This document shows positions 10,905-23,386 of a DNA stretch of 64,000 nucleotides, piece after piece. The stretch's first letter is position 1. Each line of letters opens with the position of its first letter. A model generated the notes under the pieces. That model was not told where the DNA came from. It saw nothing but the letters and a program-made list of their open reading frames with translations, and searched no databases. The stretch spans positions 1,357,048 to 1,421,047 of the forward strand of contig NW_003314270.1 of NCBI RefSeq assembly GCF_000143415.4, written 5' to 3'. Source of the stretch: Selaginella moellendorffii (lineage: Eukaryota > Streptophyta > Lycopodiopsida > Selaginellales > Selaginellaceae). A program made the position numbers and the translations under genes.

Positions 10905-12662
10905 CTCTCTCCGGATGAGAAGAAGGCCGAACAGCAGGAAGCTCAGCAGACCCCGCAAGATGCACGCTTGCAGAAGAAAAAGGATGACGAGGGGTTTACT
11001 TTGAAGTCGATCTTGCTAGACAGCTTTAGCTATGGACCAGCGGTGTTTGAGCACGTAATTCTGGACGCTGGCCTGCAACCAAATATGAAAGTTTGTGACG
11101 CTTCCAACAGGTCGATGGTATCTGAGAAGGATCTTCACTCGCTGCTGGAAGCTATCAAAAGATTCGAAGATTGGCTGGAAAGTGTGACGACAGGTGATTT
11201 TACACCGGAAGGATATATCACGTTTCATCCAAACAAGACTGCCAAGAAGAAGAACGCAGAGTCCGCGGAAGAGAAGGTGCATATGCATCTTACGTAATGG
11301 TCTGGAGTTGATTGTGGGCCTTTTCAGATGTTCGATGAGTTTTCTCCACTCCTATTGAAGCAGAGCGCTCACCGGGAGTATGTAAAGTTCGACACTTTTG
11401 ACGCGGCGCTGGATGAATTCTTCAGTAAGATTGAGGGCCAGCGACTGGACCAGCAGTGAAAGACACAAGAGGATTCTGCCTACTCAAAGCTTGAAAAAAT
11501 TCGTGCTGATCAGGTACCGAACACTGCAATAAATTTTAAATGTTCTCAACTCGTAACTGACATGTAGAGAAGTCGAGTGGAATCTCTGAAACGTGAAGTT
11601 GATCAAGCAGTACACACAGCCGAGCTCATCGAACGATCTAGCCATTGATGCGGTTCGTGCTGCGCTTGCAAATGGCATGGATTGGAAAGACTTGGGACGC
11701 ACGATAAACGAAGAAAAGCTGGCAACCACGTAGCGGGACTCATAATCTCGACGATATGGATGACGATAATAAGGTATGGCTTGGCCAATCTTATGGTTGT
11801 TTGATATGTAATTTTGCAGGTGGAAGTTGATCTTTCTCTCTCGGCTCATGCAAACACGGGGAAGTGGTCTGAAATGAAAAAGAAGCAAGCGCTTGAGCAG
11901 GAGAAGACCGTTGCAGCACATGAAAAAGCTTTCAAAGCTGCAGAGAGAAAGACGCAGCAACAATTATCCCAGGTGCCAGACTTGCTATCGTAATAATTCT
12001 CAAGATTGAGTGTTATGCTATCTGCTTAACAAAATCCTTGAATTAGCAAATATAGAGCTTAATATTGTCATTAGAAGTATTGAGTTGCTCATTGAGATAG
12101 AGAGTGTCAGTAACAATCTTGCAGCCATAAATATCATGGAGGTAGGTCTAAATGATTGATATAAATGTAAAAGGTAAGGCATCAATATCGCTCAACAGAA
12201 TGAACAAATTGTCAAGCGCTACATGAAGAAAGGCGATTTGTACGTAGTATGAAGTTGATTTCGCGTGTTTCATCTTATGCTTTTGGACCTGCAGGTACGT
12301 TCACGCCGATTTGCATGGTGCATCAAGTACTCTAATCAAGAATCATAATCCTTCTCAACCTGTGTCGCCTTTAACAATCAACCAGGCTGGATGTTTTACA
12401 GTAATGAGCTGTTTGTTGTCCTTCACAATGCAGTTCCTTAGTTTTTTTTTTTTTTTTTTGTTGACAGGTTTGTTGCAGTCAAGGATGAGATTCCAAGATC
12501 ATTACAAGTGCTTGGTTGGTATATGATCATCAAGTGAGCAAAACGGCCCCAACAGGTGAATATCTCACTGTTGAAATTTTCATGATATGAGGAAAGAAGA
12601 ATTTTCTTCCACTGTATCCACTTGTCATGGGGTTTAGACTCTTTTTGAGGCTTGATGAACGA
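10905..12662 (+). pseudogene. Inverted internal fragment of NEMF/Rqc2, degenerate
   Basis: Inverted copy of roughly 20735-22540: exon 5 (from [13 protein letters not shown]) to the start of exon 11 (to KKNFLPLYPLVMGF), with introns retained. Lesions include a CGA-to-TGA stop at 11457, several deletions in the exon 7 copy (11630-11760), and replacement of the exon 9 start by unrelated AT-rich sequence (about 11990-12192). With the piece at 5435-6328 it accounts for most of a second NEMF gene, except exons 1-4 and the acidic region. Confidence 0.9.
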
Positions 12663-14375
12663 ATGGAAAACTAAGATATGTAGTATATAGAATTGAACGT
12701 GAGGTGATAAGAGCTGCACGAGCCATATTTTTCTGGAGCGAGTTATGAAAAGGAAGTTAAAACCAATGTGGAATCACTTATGGAGCTGTGGTGCATTGAT
12801 ACTAAGTGTCTTCTACTACATGAAATGAATTCTTGACACAACTTTCTTTTTGCAAAATAGAGCCTTAAGATATTTACTTATATGGAATTATCAATATTGT
12901 GTATGTTTGAAGAGCATATGGTTTTATTTGTTTATGAAGGGATGCACTACAGTGCAAGTATACTTGTGTCAATGAACAAGAGAGGTTTAACTCTTAACAA
13001 ATGCTACTACATGACAATAGTACAATTTGGTCAGCTAAAACACATGTGTAGTGATTGGATGAAGGAGTTCAATGAAATAAAGATAGATTTGACAAATGCA
13101 TGGCCTGTGTTTTTGCATAGTTCCTTAGTTCATAACTAGATAAAACTTGCACCTTTCTATGTATGTTTGTAAAAGATCCAGCACTTATGAAGGGAAATAT
13201 GGTGCAAGTGGCTTGGTACTTGAAAACAATGGTATTGACTATGAAGCACCATAGTATGACCTATGTAAGGGATAATTGACATGCATATAACTTATGTAAT
13301 GTCCTTTATACTGATTCTCACAATGGCTTAAAAAGCATGTAAAAGCATGGAACTTACACATAATGCGGACTGTTACAAAGAGGCATGGATATCACCAAGC
13401 ATATAATTTAGCTAAACTCTTCATTAAGTTGTTATTTTTTTATAGGAGTTATTATGCCTCCATTATAATATATATCAGAGCAATGTGGAAGGCCTAGAGT
13501 TTGATTAAAAGGTGTTGTTACATCACACACTCATGTTGGAGGTTGGATGAGTGTCCCATAGCACCCTTCTTATGAGCGTGTATCTAAAACATATCATTAG
13601 GTTCCTAAGACTGTCTGCACAATAAATGGAAGTATGTACAATGCTACTCAAATTTGTGAATATGCCATGATATATATAAAAAAGTCTTATATCAACATAT
13701 TTATAAATGTTGCACACATAATTGTTTTCCCCTAAATCCCACAAAACTATTGCCATGTAAACCTTGCAAAATTGTTATCATGTAAATTTGGCAAACCTCT
13801 ACATATTATCTCTTTCCTAAATTATTTAACGCTCATCAAAAAGGGGCAATTTTTTTATGGCATACCTTAATTTATATGTAAATTGCTCCACATCATAATG
13901 GTGATCCTCAACTTCTATAGTGGATGAACAAGTCGTAGTCTTAGGAAGGTGTGGTTCCGTGATGGTTGTGGTGGCCCAATACAAGGGAAGATGTTAATAA
14001 TAATCCACTATCTGTTGGTAAAGAACTTTGTATTTATCACAAAGCAATGAAGCATGTGCAACTTTATAATGTTCATCACCATCACTGAAAAAAATGCCCT
14101 TACAGTGGCTAGCACTCTCCAAGTGCAAGCATATAACCACTTTTGGCTACTAAAATATTTGTCTATATCTGTAAACAAATATTAAAAGATGTAATGAATG
14201 GCAAAAGCCTACATATAGAGCACTTACAATTGCCTTTAACTCCACAAAGAGTATATAATCCACAATGGAGTTGATTGTGTTTTCAAGTGTCTCTTAGTAT
14301 CTAACATTGACTTGCACCTTTTCAACATGAAATATGTTGACTATCCACATCACTTTGTGCCATATTTTTGTAAGC

Positions 14376-15048
14376 TCTTGAATTTAGACTTCCCTAGAAG
14401 TCACCAACTTAATACTATTCAAGGACACTTAACCCTAAATATCCCACCTTTAATCAATTGGAAAAGAGGTGCACTTTTATTTATAAACCTTTTCCCTCTA
14501 TATTAAACCGTTATGAATTATTTCTTAAGTCGTTCTCTTTGGTTATTTATAATCTATCATACTTCACTACAAGTTCATGCTGTTGTAAATGAAAGCTAAG
14601 AGCTACAGCTCTCCTGAGAGCCTTGCTCTTTTAACACCTTACCCTTTGGGTCGAGCCCAGTTAAAGCAAACTAGACTTGCCAAATATCAATTAACATATA
14701 GTGTTTGAGAGCCCCGTTCTCTTGAAACCCTACCTCTTAGTTTGAGCCCAACTGAAGCAAATTAAACTTGTCAAATGTCAATCAACATGTGGTGTAATTT
14801 CTATAGCCAGCCAAGAAAATCAGATTTGAGACCTTTCTAATATCAAATATAAGTTTATGAATTTAAATTTCCCAGGAGATCACCCAACTCAATACTATTC
14901 AAACCCAAGGATACTTAACCTTAAATATCCCAAAACCCTTAATCAATTAAAAAAAGAGGTACATTTTTATTCATGGGCTCTTTTTTTTTTTATATTTGAA
15001 CCTTTATGGATCATCTTTCAAGTTATTTTCTTTGGTTGTTCACAATTT
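14376..15048. repeat. Diverged direct repeat pair with an internal tandem duplication
   Basis: Both copies read roughly 'GAATTTA, then CAATACTATTCAA, then CCTAAATATCCC or CTTAAATATCCC, then AATCAATT' and end near TCTTTGGTT. Copy 1 is 14376-14560 and copy 2 is 14851-15048. Between them lie two diverged ~110-nt units starting near 'GAGAGCC' and containing 'GAGCCCA'. No gene or terminal structure was identified. Confidence 0.55.
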
Positions 15049-15198
15049 TATATAAAGTTTAGCATGTCCCACATGCATGGAGCATAGTGGCCATGAACAC
15101 CACTTATTGCAGTGTGATGATGTGCATTGCATCCATACACTCGTTATAAACTTTGTAGAGCAATACAATTATGCAAGGACAATCAAGTTGCATCTTGG

Positions 15199-15286
15199 TT
15201 ATAAAAATCTAAAATATCAAAATCTCAATAGTATATACTTCATGTTATAAAAATCTAAAATATCAAAATCTCAATAGTATATACCT
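15199..15286. repeat. 46-nt tandem duplication
   Basis: The sequence beginning TTATAAAAATCTAAAATATC repeats after 46 nt, and nearly all positions match between units (15199 and 15245). Confidence 0.85.
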
Positions 15287-17701
15287 ACATGAAGATGCAT
15301 TTAAATTGCATAGTAAGAAAATAGTCAAAGTAAATGTACCTTGTTGAAGCCTTCATTAGGAAACTCATGCACCCCTAAAGCATGTGCATGCCAACTCTAC
15401 CCTTCCTCACACATATCAAAATATACTTGTAAAAGAATTTATACCTAGTTCCACATAGCATCCAACATCTGTTTTGTTGGCCCCTAAAGTTTTATATATC
15501 ATCATCTACCACCAATTTACTATTAACAAACCTACAATATACAAAGTATAACTATGGGAAGATTGATTTATCCCTTTGAACATTGATGCAAAACCTAGAG
15601 CTAAGGCAAACTTGTACATGCATGTATTATATTATATTTGAAACATATCATGCGTTCTCACTTGATATGTCTCCAGTAAGTACCTTGAATTATGCATTGT
15701 GTCTATGAGTATCTTTAAGGCTTGTATTACTATATCATGGTAATGGGCCCTCCAAGCTATCTCCTTGCACTTTACCACTTCAAGTAGTTGCTATACTGTG
15801 GGATGCACTTCTTATCATGCCAGGAACATCTTATTAACCCACTCCTATGCAATAGGTAAATGGATATGAAACACCTCTAAGTCTACTACTAGCCTCCATT
15901 AGAAATTTGCTATATGATTATACTATAGACTAGATCCTCCACCCTTGCATCAATGGAGAGACGTATTGGCTCCCAAGAATCTGTGTTGGGGAGTGTTTAT
16001 GCCCACAAAATAGTGTGCACCTATTCCTCTGCTGTGGCATCAAGATTAAGAGAGAGAGCTTCCTACTGCCCCAGATAAAGTATTGGTGGCATAAACATGC
16101 CTCATAGCGTATGCTTACAATATGTTCTACTATATCTTCAATAGCCATAAGCACCTTTAGCATGTGCTTTCATGTCTACAAGCTTGCATGTTTGGCCTCT
16201 TGAAGCTACAACCCTGTGAAGTGTGTGCTTAAGTTGCTAGCCACCTAGAAAAAGTCAACAAGATTATTTTCATGTTCATATAAAAAGTCTATCATCAATC
16301 TACACCCTTTCCATCTAGTTTAAATACTCATTCTGTCTCCATCACTTAAGCCTTTCCATTCACTACCTTTTTTGATCCATTTATATCAAGTCAATACAAT
16401 TGATTTGGTTATTATAGAATTTTTTTTTGGTGTGGAAAGTGGAATAAATAACTGGTGAAAGTAGGGTAAATTCCCTTATCTTGTTTTTTCATGGAAGACC
16501 CTTCAATTTGTAGTAGGATATGAGCTAAAAAGTTAAGCTTACGAGTGAAGCTAAATTTTCAATTGTAGTTTAATACAAATATTATAAATTTTAAAAAATT
16601 AAGGTATTATACTTTTACAACTCTTTACACTATATATAGATAAAACTTTTCTGGAGGAGAATTCTCACCAAAATATTTACTATATGCTATTATAGGTATA
16701 TTCATAAAAATAATAAAATAAATAGTTTCTAATATTGGTAGCTTTAACTCTTAAAATCTTTCTTCTTAGGGTAGCAATTCAAGGGTTAGGAGTTGCAATA
16801 GTCATACCATTACATAGCACAACCAAATTAGATAAGATATAAAAAGAGAGGATAATAAAGATAGTGATTACGAGTTGGAAATAAATGTAATTACAAAGAG
16901 TAAAATAAATTAGGTGAAAAAGAATGCTCTCTTTGTTATTTTAGAAGATTTTAGTTCTATGATTTTTAAAAAATACCTCATTTAGTTTTCAGTGGAAACA
17001 ATGGCAATGATCAATACAATAGTATATATATACTTTTACCAAGGTTTTTTTTTAAGGATTGCAAAAAAATCAAAATATGAAAATTGTAAAAGTAAAAAAA
17101 ACGATAGGTTCTCATGAACTTTATCTTTTTTAAATAACTTAATCTAATAGAAACTTTCAACCTAGATATTTATATATTTCAATGTTTTAAAGTTCATCAG
17201 AACCATGATTATAAGAGGCCTCATGCTCATTAGAGGTGTCATATTACAAGATGGACAAGGAAAAAGATGGAGGATGTACCTCCATGTGAGGAGGTGCAAC
17301 ATAGAGAGATAAAAGGAAGTGCTTCCACATGAGGAGATAGAGGAGGCGCCTCCATGCAAGGAAGTGCAAGGCTAAGAGATGAAGGAGGAGTCTTTATGCA
17401 AAATGGTGAAAGAAAAACTTTAATTGCAATGCAAAGTCACCAACAAGCAAGTTCTATGCAGCATAGCTTACTCATAATATGGAACCTCATGCTCATAAAA
17501 AGCTTTGTATGCAACCTCCACCTATATAATCTGAATGTCTATAGTCTTGACCATCTGTGAGCTTTTAAACCCTAAAAAAATATAGGAAATGGATTCTATA
17601 TATATGTTGTAGTGCAAAATTTCATAAAGTCCATTTTTAATGCTTATCATGGATGAACTTACCATCTCAATATAAACCTCTCCAAGTGCAAGTCATCACC
17701 A

Positions 17702-18007
17702 TTGCATCCTCCTCCTCCAAATCATGGTGATGAATGTAAGCTCAAGCAACCTATAGCAATACACAAAATGAAAATATGTGCATGTGGCAGTGGGGAAATG
17801 CAATTTTGTGTCTCACATTTTGAGAAGAACCCTGGCAGTGGGTATCTTGTTTACTTGCATCCACATGATGAGAGTTATGACTTCTTCTCATGGGCTGATA
17901 CTCCAGATTTAAGATGCAACAAACTATGTAGCCTTATGGCATCACATACATCATGCAATCTATGGTGGGAGTTCGTTTCTTGTATTGGTTGTCACTTCTT
18001 TGCATAG
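17702..18007 (+). pseudogene. GRF-type zinc-finger relic
   Basis: The frame contains CACGSG, then HFEKNPGSGYL, then YDFFSWAD. This matches the order of a GRF zinc finger: CxCG, a serine/lysine patch, NPGxxY, then a Cys followed by FFxWxD. The third metal ligand, normally Cys before the FF, is Tyr here. The GRF name and pattern are established; its presence is my reading of this short stretch. No longer gene is visible around it, so it is probably a transposon-borne or decayed fragment. Confidence 0.55.
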
Positions 18008-19330
18008 AGGGATACTCTTCACTAGTATAAATATTGTTCATGTTTCTAACATAATATATATAACCATAATTTTACCTTTCAAAACATTTATTCTTACTTG
18101 CTAATAGCAATATACGTGGATGCATAGAGATAAGTGGTATAATTTATATCTAAGAGACTCTTGATGTGTATGAAGGACCTTTAATATTATAAAAATTATA
18201 AATTGAGTATAATTTAGATGCGTGGATTTTTATTTTCAGTAAAATCCAATAAATAGATCTTGTCAAGATTTTAAATTTTTGGTTTTTTTCATTATAACAG
18301 GCAAATCAGCCCTCTTTAAATTCTGCATAGTTAATAGGAGTAGATAGGTGAATTTACAAAAACACAAATTGAGTCATAAAAGTTGTATTGATCATTGGAT
18401 ATGCCACAAATGTTGCATACTAACATTTAACACACAATTTATTGTTCCAAATTGTTGCTTTAAGCACTCCCTAGCAAGTACCACAGTTCAAACATGGATG
18501 TATGCTTCACACACCTCATGTAGTTGAGGTCTTGTCTTGTGACGTGGGTTGTGGAACAAAAGCAGACCATCACTACTATAATCCAGGCTAGATGTAAAGT
18601 GTTTGACAGTGCAGGAGTGGTAGTAGAGGCATAAAAAATGCCATACCATTCTTTTGAACAAGCTCTTATTCATATAGATGAAGTATGTGATGTGAGGGTG
18701 GCTACAAAGGTGGATGCACATACACTAATCAATGTGAGATAAGAATTAGTGACGATGGAGACAGAATGTGTAGAGACCTGGGCAATTCTCTTGATCATAA
18801 AATCAACCAGAGGTTATCAAAACTGATAACCAATTATATAACGAGGACACACTATGTAATTAATATTATCATGAGCTGATGATATGAACCATGCCAACAC
18901 TGATATCGAGCGTGCCCAGCGCAGCCACAGAAGCTACTTCTGACGTCTCACTGTGCGCAGGATTTTGCTGTAGCAGCTCCTCACATACACCAGCGGCTCA
19001 TGCTTTCTTCTTGGCAACCGCCCGGGCTCGTCACATTTGTGAGAAGGCTTTCAGCTCCTTGTACAGGGTATTAGCTATGTCTCTTGCTGTCGTTCGCAGG
19101 CTTCGCAACCAGGCTGGGATGTGGGATACCGAGCAGCTAGAATGCACGCTGCCAGGAGCCTCGACATTTTCTCAAACCTCTTTGCCACCTTTTTGTATTT
19201 GCGTTCCTCGGTTGTTTCTACCCTCAAATACCTTCCAGGCACATACTAACATTGCAAAGATCACGTTAGCTAGAACTATCACGCATGGGGAAAAACAACG
19301 AAGAAAATGGTCGTAGAGTACCTTTACAAT
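18008..19330. other. Intergenic DNA downstream of NEMF
   Basis: AT-rich to about 18870, then higher GC next to the NEMF 3' end. The last ~80 bp before NEMF also occur at 5435-5525 as part of the duplicated fragment. I see no convincing gene; an open frame on the plus strand at 18891-19316 shows no domain. Confidence 0.5.
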
Positions 19331-19335
19331 TGTCT

Positions 19336-22300
19336 TCAAGCTTTATCTTTCTTCACCGCGGCTTTCTTCTTGCTGCTCTTCTGGCTCTGCTTTAGCTTCG
19401 CCAGTCCCGGAGCGCTCACCTTCACATTTCCAATCATGCACGCTACCAGATCCGACTCCGCCACCGCTTTCATCAATTCCTTCTCTCTCGGAAGCACGTC
19501 CGACGAACGAATGAAAGAGTCAATAGCCATTTTCGCTCCTGGAAGCAGCAAACGAATGACACCAAGCGAAAGAAAGCCACGTAACTATTTACCTTTGCCT
19601 TTCTTCGAAGGCCCTGGTGTGATCTTTACGTGGTACTTGTAGCTCTGGAGAGCACTGTAAGGCCCGCACACCGGTACCGCGTAGAGCAGGATGTCGTTCG
19701 GGAGGGGCCTTCCAGTCAGAGCGTCCAGCTCCGTTAGCTTCTCCCTTTCTTCCTCGTCCAGATCCACAATGTTCTCCTCGGCATTGATCGCCGCAATTTC
19801 GCTTTCAGTTTGCTTCGAGTCCGGGCACTCGGATGCAACATGTCCACTTTTCTTGCAGGTGTAGCAAATGACGGGTTTCTTTGCTGCGTCTGTAACGCTT
19901 GCAAACTCAAGGACAAAAATTAGAGTACAAGACGAACCTTCATTCTTCACGCTCGGTTTTTCTGGTTGCTCCTTGGCTGATGGTTTTTGTCGTCCTGCAG
20001 ACTGTTTGTAATTACGTTTCAAGTCAGTTCCAGGAAGAACAAAAACAAAAGAGAAAAACTTACAGAAAGTAGGGACATTCTCAGCTCCCGTTCCTCGTCA
20101 TCTTGCTCGGCATACTTCTTGAGTTTCTTCAGCTTTCCCTTCTTCCCGCGGACCTGCTTGTTGCTCCCTTCACTGGGCTTGGCTCCTGAACTACCCTCCT
20201 CTATGCCATCTTTCTCATTTTCCTGGGCCACTTCCTGAGTGTTTCCACCTTTCTTCAACTTCCTTCGCTCTGCTTTTGATATGTACGGCTTCTCCCTGGC
20301 TACCTTTGTCTCTTGATCAGCGTCATCAACTTGGTCTTCTGTTTGAACTTCACCCAGTCCGTACTTATTCGTATCTACCTGAGACGGAAGAACGGACTTG
20401 AGCTCTAGCGCCTTATCAAGCAAGCTATCGATATCTGAGTCGGATTGCGGAGCCTGTTCCTCCTGCTCATCCATTGCTGCGTTCTCTGTTTCCGGTGCTC
20501 TAGCTTCCTCTGATTCCGCTTCCTCCGATCTAGCTTCCTCTGCTTCCGTCACACTAGCTTTCTCTATCGTGCTTCCACCATCACCGCTTTCTTTTCTCTC
20601 GTGAACTTTGTCCTGACTATCCTCTACACTAGCGTCGTCAATCTCCTCATCGTCCTGAATCTCTGCTTCTGGTTCTTCGTTGTCCCCTTCAGCTCTAATT
20701 CTCCTCTCGTTAAAGTGAGCAGGGATGGAGCTTTCATCAAGCCTGAAAAAGAGTCCAAAGCCCATGACAAGTGGATACGGTGGAAGAAAATTCTTCTTTC
20801 CTCGTATCATGAAACTTCCAACCGTGAGATATTCACCCGTCGGGGCCGTCTTGCTCACTTGATGATCATATACCCACCAAGCACTTGTAATGATCTTGGA
20901 ATCCCATGCTTGACTGCGACAAACCTGTCAAAAAAAAAAAAAAAACAAAAAAAACAAAAAAAGCGAAGGAACTGCATTGCGAAAGATAAACAAACAGCTC
21001 GTTACCGTAAAACATCCAGCCTGGTTGATTGTTAAAGGCGACACAGGTTGAGAAGGATTATGATTCTTGATTAGAGTGCTTGATGCACCATGCAAATCGG
21101 CGTGAACATACCTGCAGGTCCAAAAGCATAACATGAAACACGCGAAATCAACTTCATACTACGTACAAATCGCCTTTCTTCATGTAGCGCTTGACAATTT
21201 GTTCGTTCTGTTGAGCGTCTCGTCCACTGATGATAAGATAGTTCTCACTGCTTATGAACCAGTTAAACTTCTCGAACCAGTGGACTTTTCGCAAGTGCGA
21301 AATAGTTGCAACAGCCTTTGCCTGTGAAAGAACTTCAAATCAGAACAAATTACGATAGCAAGTCTGGCACCTGGGATAATTGTTGCTGCGTCTTTCTCTC
21401 TGCTGCTTTGAAAGCTTTTTCATGTGCTGCAACAGTCTTTTCCTGCTTAAGCGCTTGCTTCTTTTTCATGTCAAACCACTTCCTCGCGTTTGCATGAGCT
21501 GAGAGAGAAAGATCAACTTCCACCTGCAAAATTACATATCAAACAACCATAAGATTTGCTGAAGCCATACCTTATCCGCGGGTTTTGTTTTATCATCGTC
21601 ATCCATATCGTCGAGATTATTGCTTAGGAGTAATGTTATGTGGTTCTTTTCCAGCTGCAGACTGTGTATGAGTCCTGCTACGGGGTTGCCAGCTTTTCTT
21701 TCTTCTTTTATCATGCGTCCCAAGTCTTTCCAATCCATGCCATTTGCAAGCGCAGCACGAACCGCATCAATGGCTAGATCGACGTCAGCCAGGTTGTATT
21801 CGATGAGCTCAGCTGTGTGTACTGCTTGATCAACTTCACGTTTCAGAGATTCCACTCGACTTCTCTACATGCCAGTTACGAGTTGAGAACATTTAAAATT
21901 TATTGCAGTGTCGGTACCTGATCAGCACGAATTTTTTCAAGCTTTGAGTAGGCAGAATCCTCCTGTGTCTTTCGCTGCTGGTCCAGTCGCTGGCCCTCAA
22001 TCTTACTGAAGAATTCATCCAGCGCCGCGTCAAAAGTGTCGAACTTTACATACTCCCGGTGAGCGCTCTGCTTCAATAGGAGTGGAGAAAACTCATCGAA
22101 CATCTGCAAAGGCCCACAATCAACTCCAGACCATTACGTAAGACGAATATCCACCTTCTCTTCCGCGGACTCTGCGTTCTTCTTCTTGGCAGTCTTGTTT
22201 GGATGAAACGTAATATATCCTTCCGGCGTAAAATCACCGGTCGTCACACTTTCCAGCCAATCTTCGAATCTTTTGATAGCTTCCAGTAGCGAGTGAAGAT

Positions 22301-23290
22301 CCTTCTCAGATACCATCGACCTGTTGGAAGCGTCACAAACTTTCATATTTGGTTGCAGGCCAGCGTCCAGAATTACGTGCTCAAACACCGCTGGTCCGTA
22401 GCTAAAGCTGTCTAGCAAGATCGACTTCAAAGTAAATCCCTCGTCATCCTTTTTCTTCTGCAAGCGTGCATCTTGCGGGGTCTGCTGAGCTTCCTGCTGT
22501 TCGGCCTTCTTCTCATCCGGAGAGAAGGCACGTATCAGGTCTTGCATCGTCGTTCGTTGAAAGGTTCGACAATTCTCGACTGGATATCGATGACGAGCCA
22601 TCATAGCAATGCCTTTATAATCGTCCCTGGAAGAAAAATGTAATAGCACAATGTCTCGCAAAGAAAAACAAAAAAAATCTACAAGCTTGCCTGTGACTAC
22701 GAAGTAAAGTAAGAACGTTGTAGTCCGCATCAGTGAGTAGCACGTTGCCTTGAGCATAGAGCTCCAAGATGATGTGATGAGCGAGTTCTCCAGTGCCAAA
22801 TTGGAAATCTACCACCTAGAAAGAATCATAGAGAATTACTTGCAATTTTCAATGTGACCATACCCGATCAACACCAAGCTGTTGGACATTCTCCAGTCTT
22901 CTAGTTCGTATGTGCTTTCTCAGCTTCAGAGTAAATCCAGAAGGTGTAACGCTCTTATCCCTGCAAAGGAGAAAGACACGAATCTCTCCAAGCTTGAATG
23001 AAATCTCTTACCGGGAGAATTCGGTCATATGCAATCGGACGCCACTCTCCAGCAGCACGAGAGCTCTCTCGCCTTCTCCGGAACTAGTGAGGCCGCTGCT
23101 CTTGGCGAGCTTGATCACATACGTCTGGAATGCGAGAGAGAGAGAGAGAGAAAATGGACCGATGATCCTGTCGACGGAAGATTACCTTCGGCGTGAGATC
23201 GTACACGTTCGCGCACCGCATTCCGATGAGACAGCGCAGGCATTTCACCTCCGCCGCCACATCTGCGACGTTCAGCCGCCCCTTCACCAT
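19336..23290 (-). CDS. NEMF: NEMF / Rqc2 homologue, ribosome-associated quality-control factor
   Basis: Fourteen exons on the minus strand: 23290-23186, 23124-23012, 22960-22864, 22815-22691, 22626-22155, 22103-21918, 21864-21571, 21523-21371, 21321-21167, 21111-21006, 20924-20064, 20001-19938, 19889-19593, 19538-19336. All phases agree and give 1076 aa. NEMF/Rqc2 binds 60S subunits that carry stalled peptidyl-tRNA, recruits the Listerin ligase and extends the nascent chain. The N-terminal NFACT domain starts [11 protein letters not shown]. Next come a coiled-coil middle, an NFACT-R block ([20 protein letters not shown] to [16 protein letters not shown], about 540-590) and an acidic region. 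A CCHC knuckle [14 protein letters not shown] lies near 919-932 and an NFACT-C end closes the protein. The knuckle is typical of plant members. Intron 4 uses a GC donor. Two broken copies lie at 5435 and 10905. Confidence 0.96.
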
Positions 23291-23386
23291 GGCGCTCGTG
23301 CTCTGAGAGAAACCCTAGCTAAGCCTCGTATATCAATTTGATTCGTTTAGAATATTCAAGATTTAGGGTTTTGTCAAGGTGACGGC
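23291..23386. promoter_or_regulatory. Compact divergent promoter with two telo-box motifs
   Basis: Only 96 bp separate the start codons of NEMF (minus) and the gene at 23387 (plus). AAACCCTAG lies at 23309 and TTAGGGTTTT near 23362. Such telo-boxes are common upstream of plant translation-related genes. The function is inferred. Confidence 0.5.

Larger units (their letters stand above)
12663..17700. other. AT-rich intergenic DNA with old repeats
   Basis: I see no supportable gene in these ~5 kb; open frames are short and low in complexity. It holds a 46-nt tandem pair at 15199-15286, a ~180-nt direct repeat pair (about 14376-14560 and 14851-15048) and imperfect tandem units at 14600-14800 and 17270-17400. 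The composition resembles decayed transposon DNA. Confidence 0.7.

Noticed and set aside
18891-19316. 141-codon open frame downstream of NEMF
   Set aside because: No domain or splice context; part lies in the duplicated NEMF 3' flank. Kept only as intergenic.
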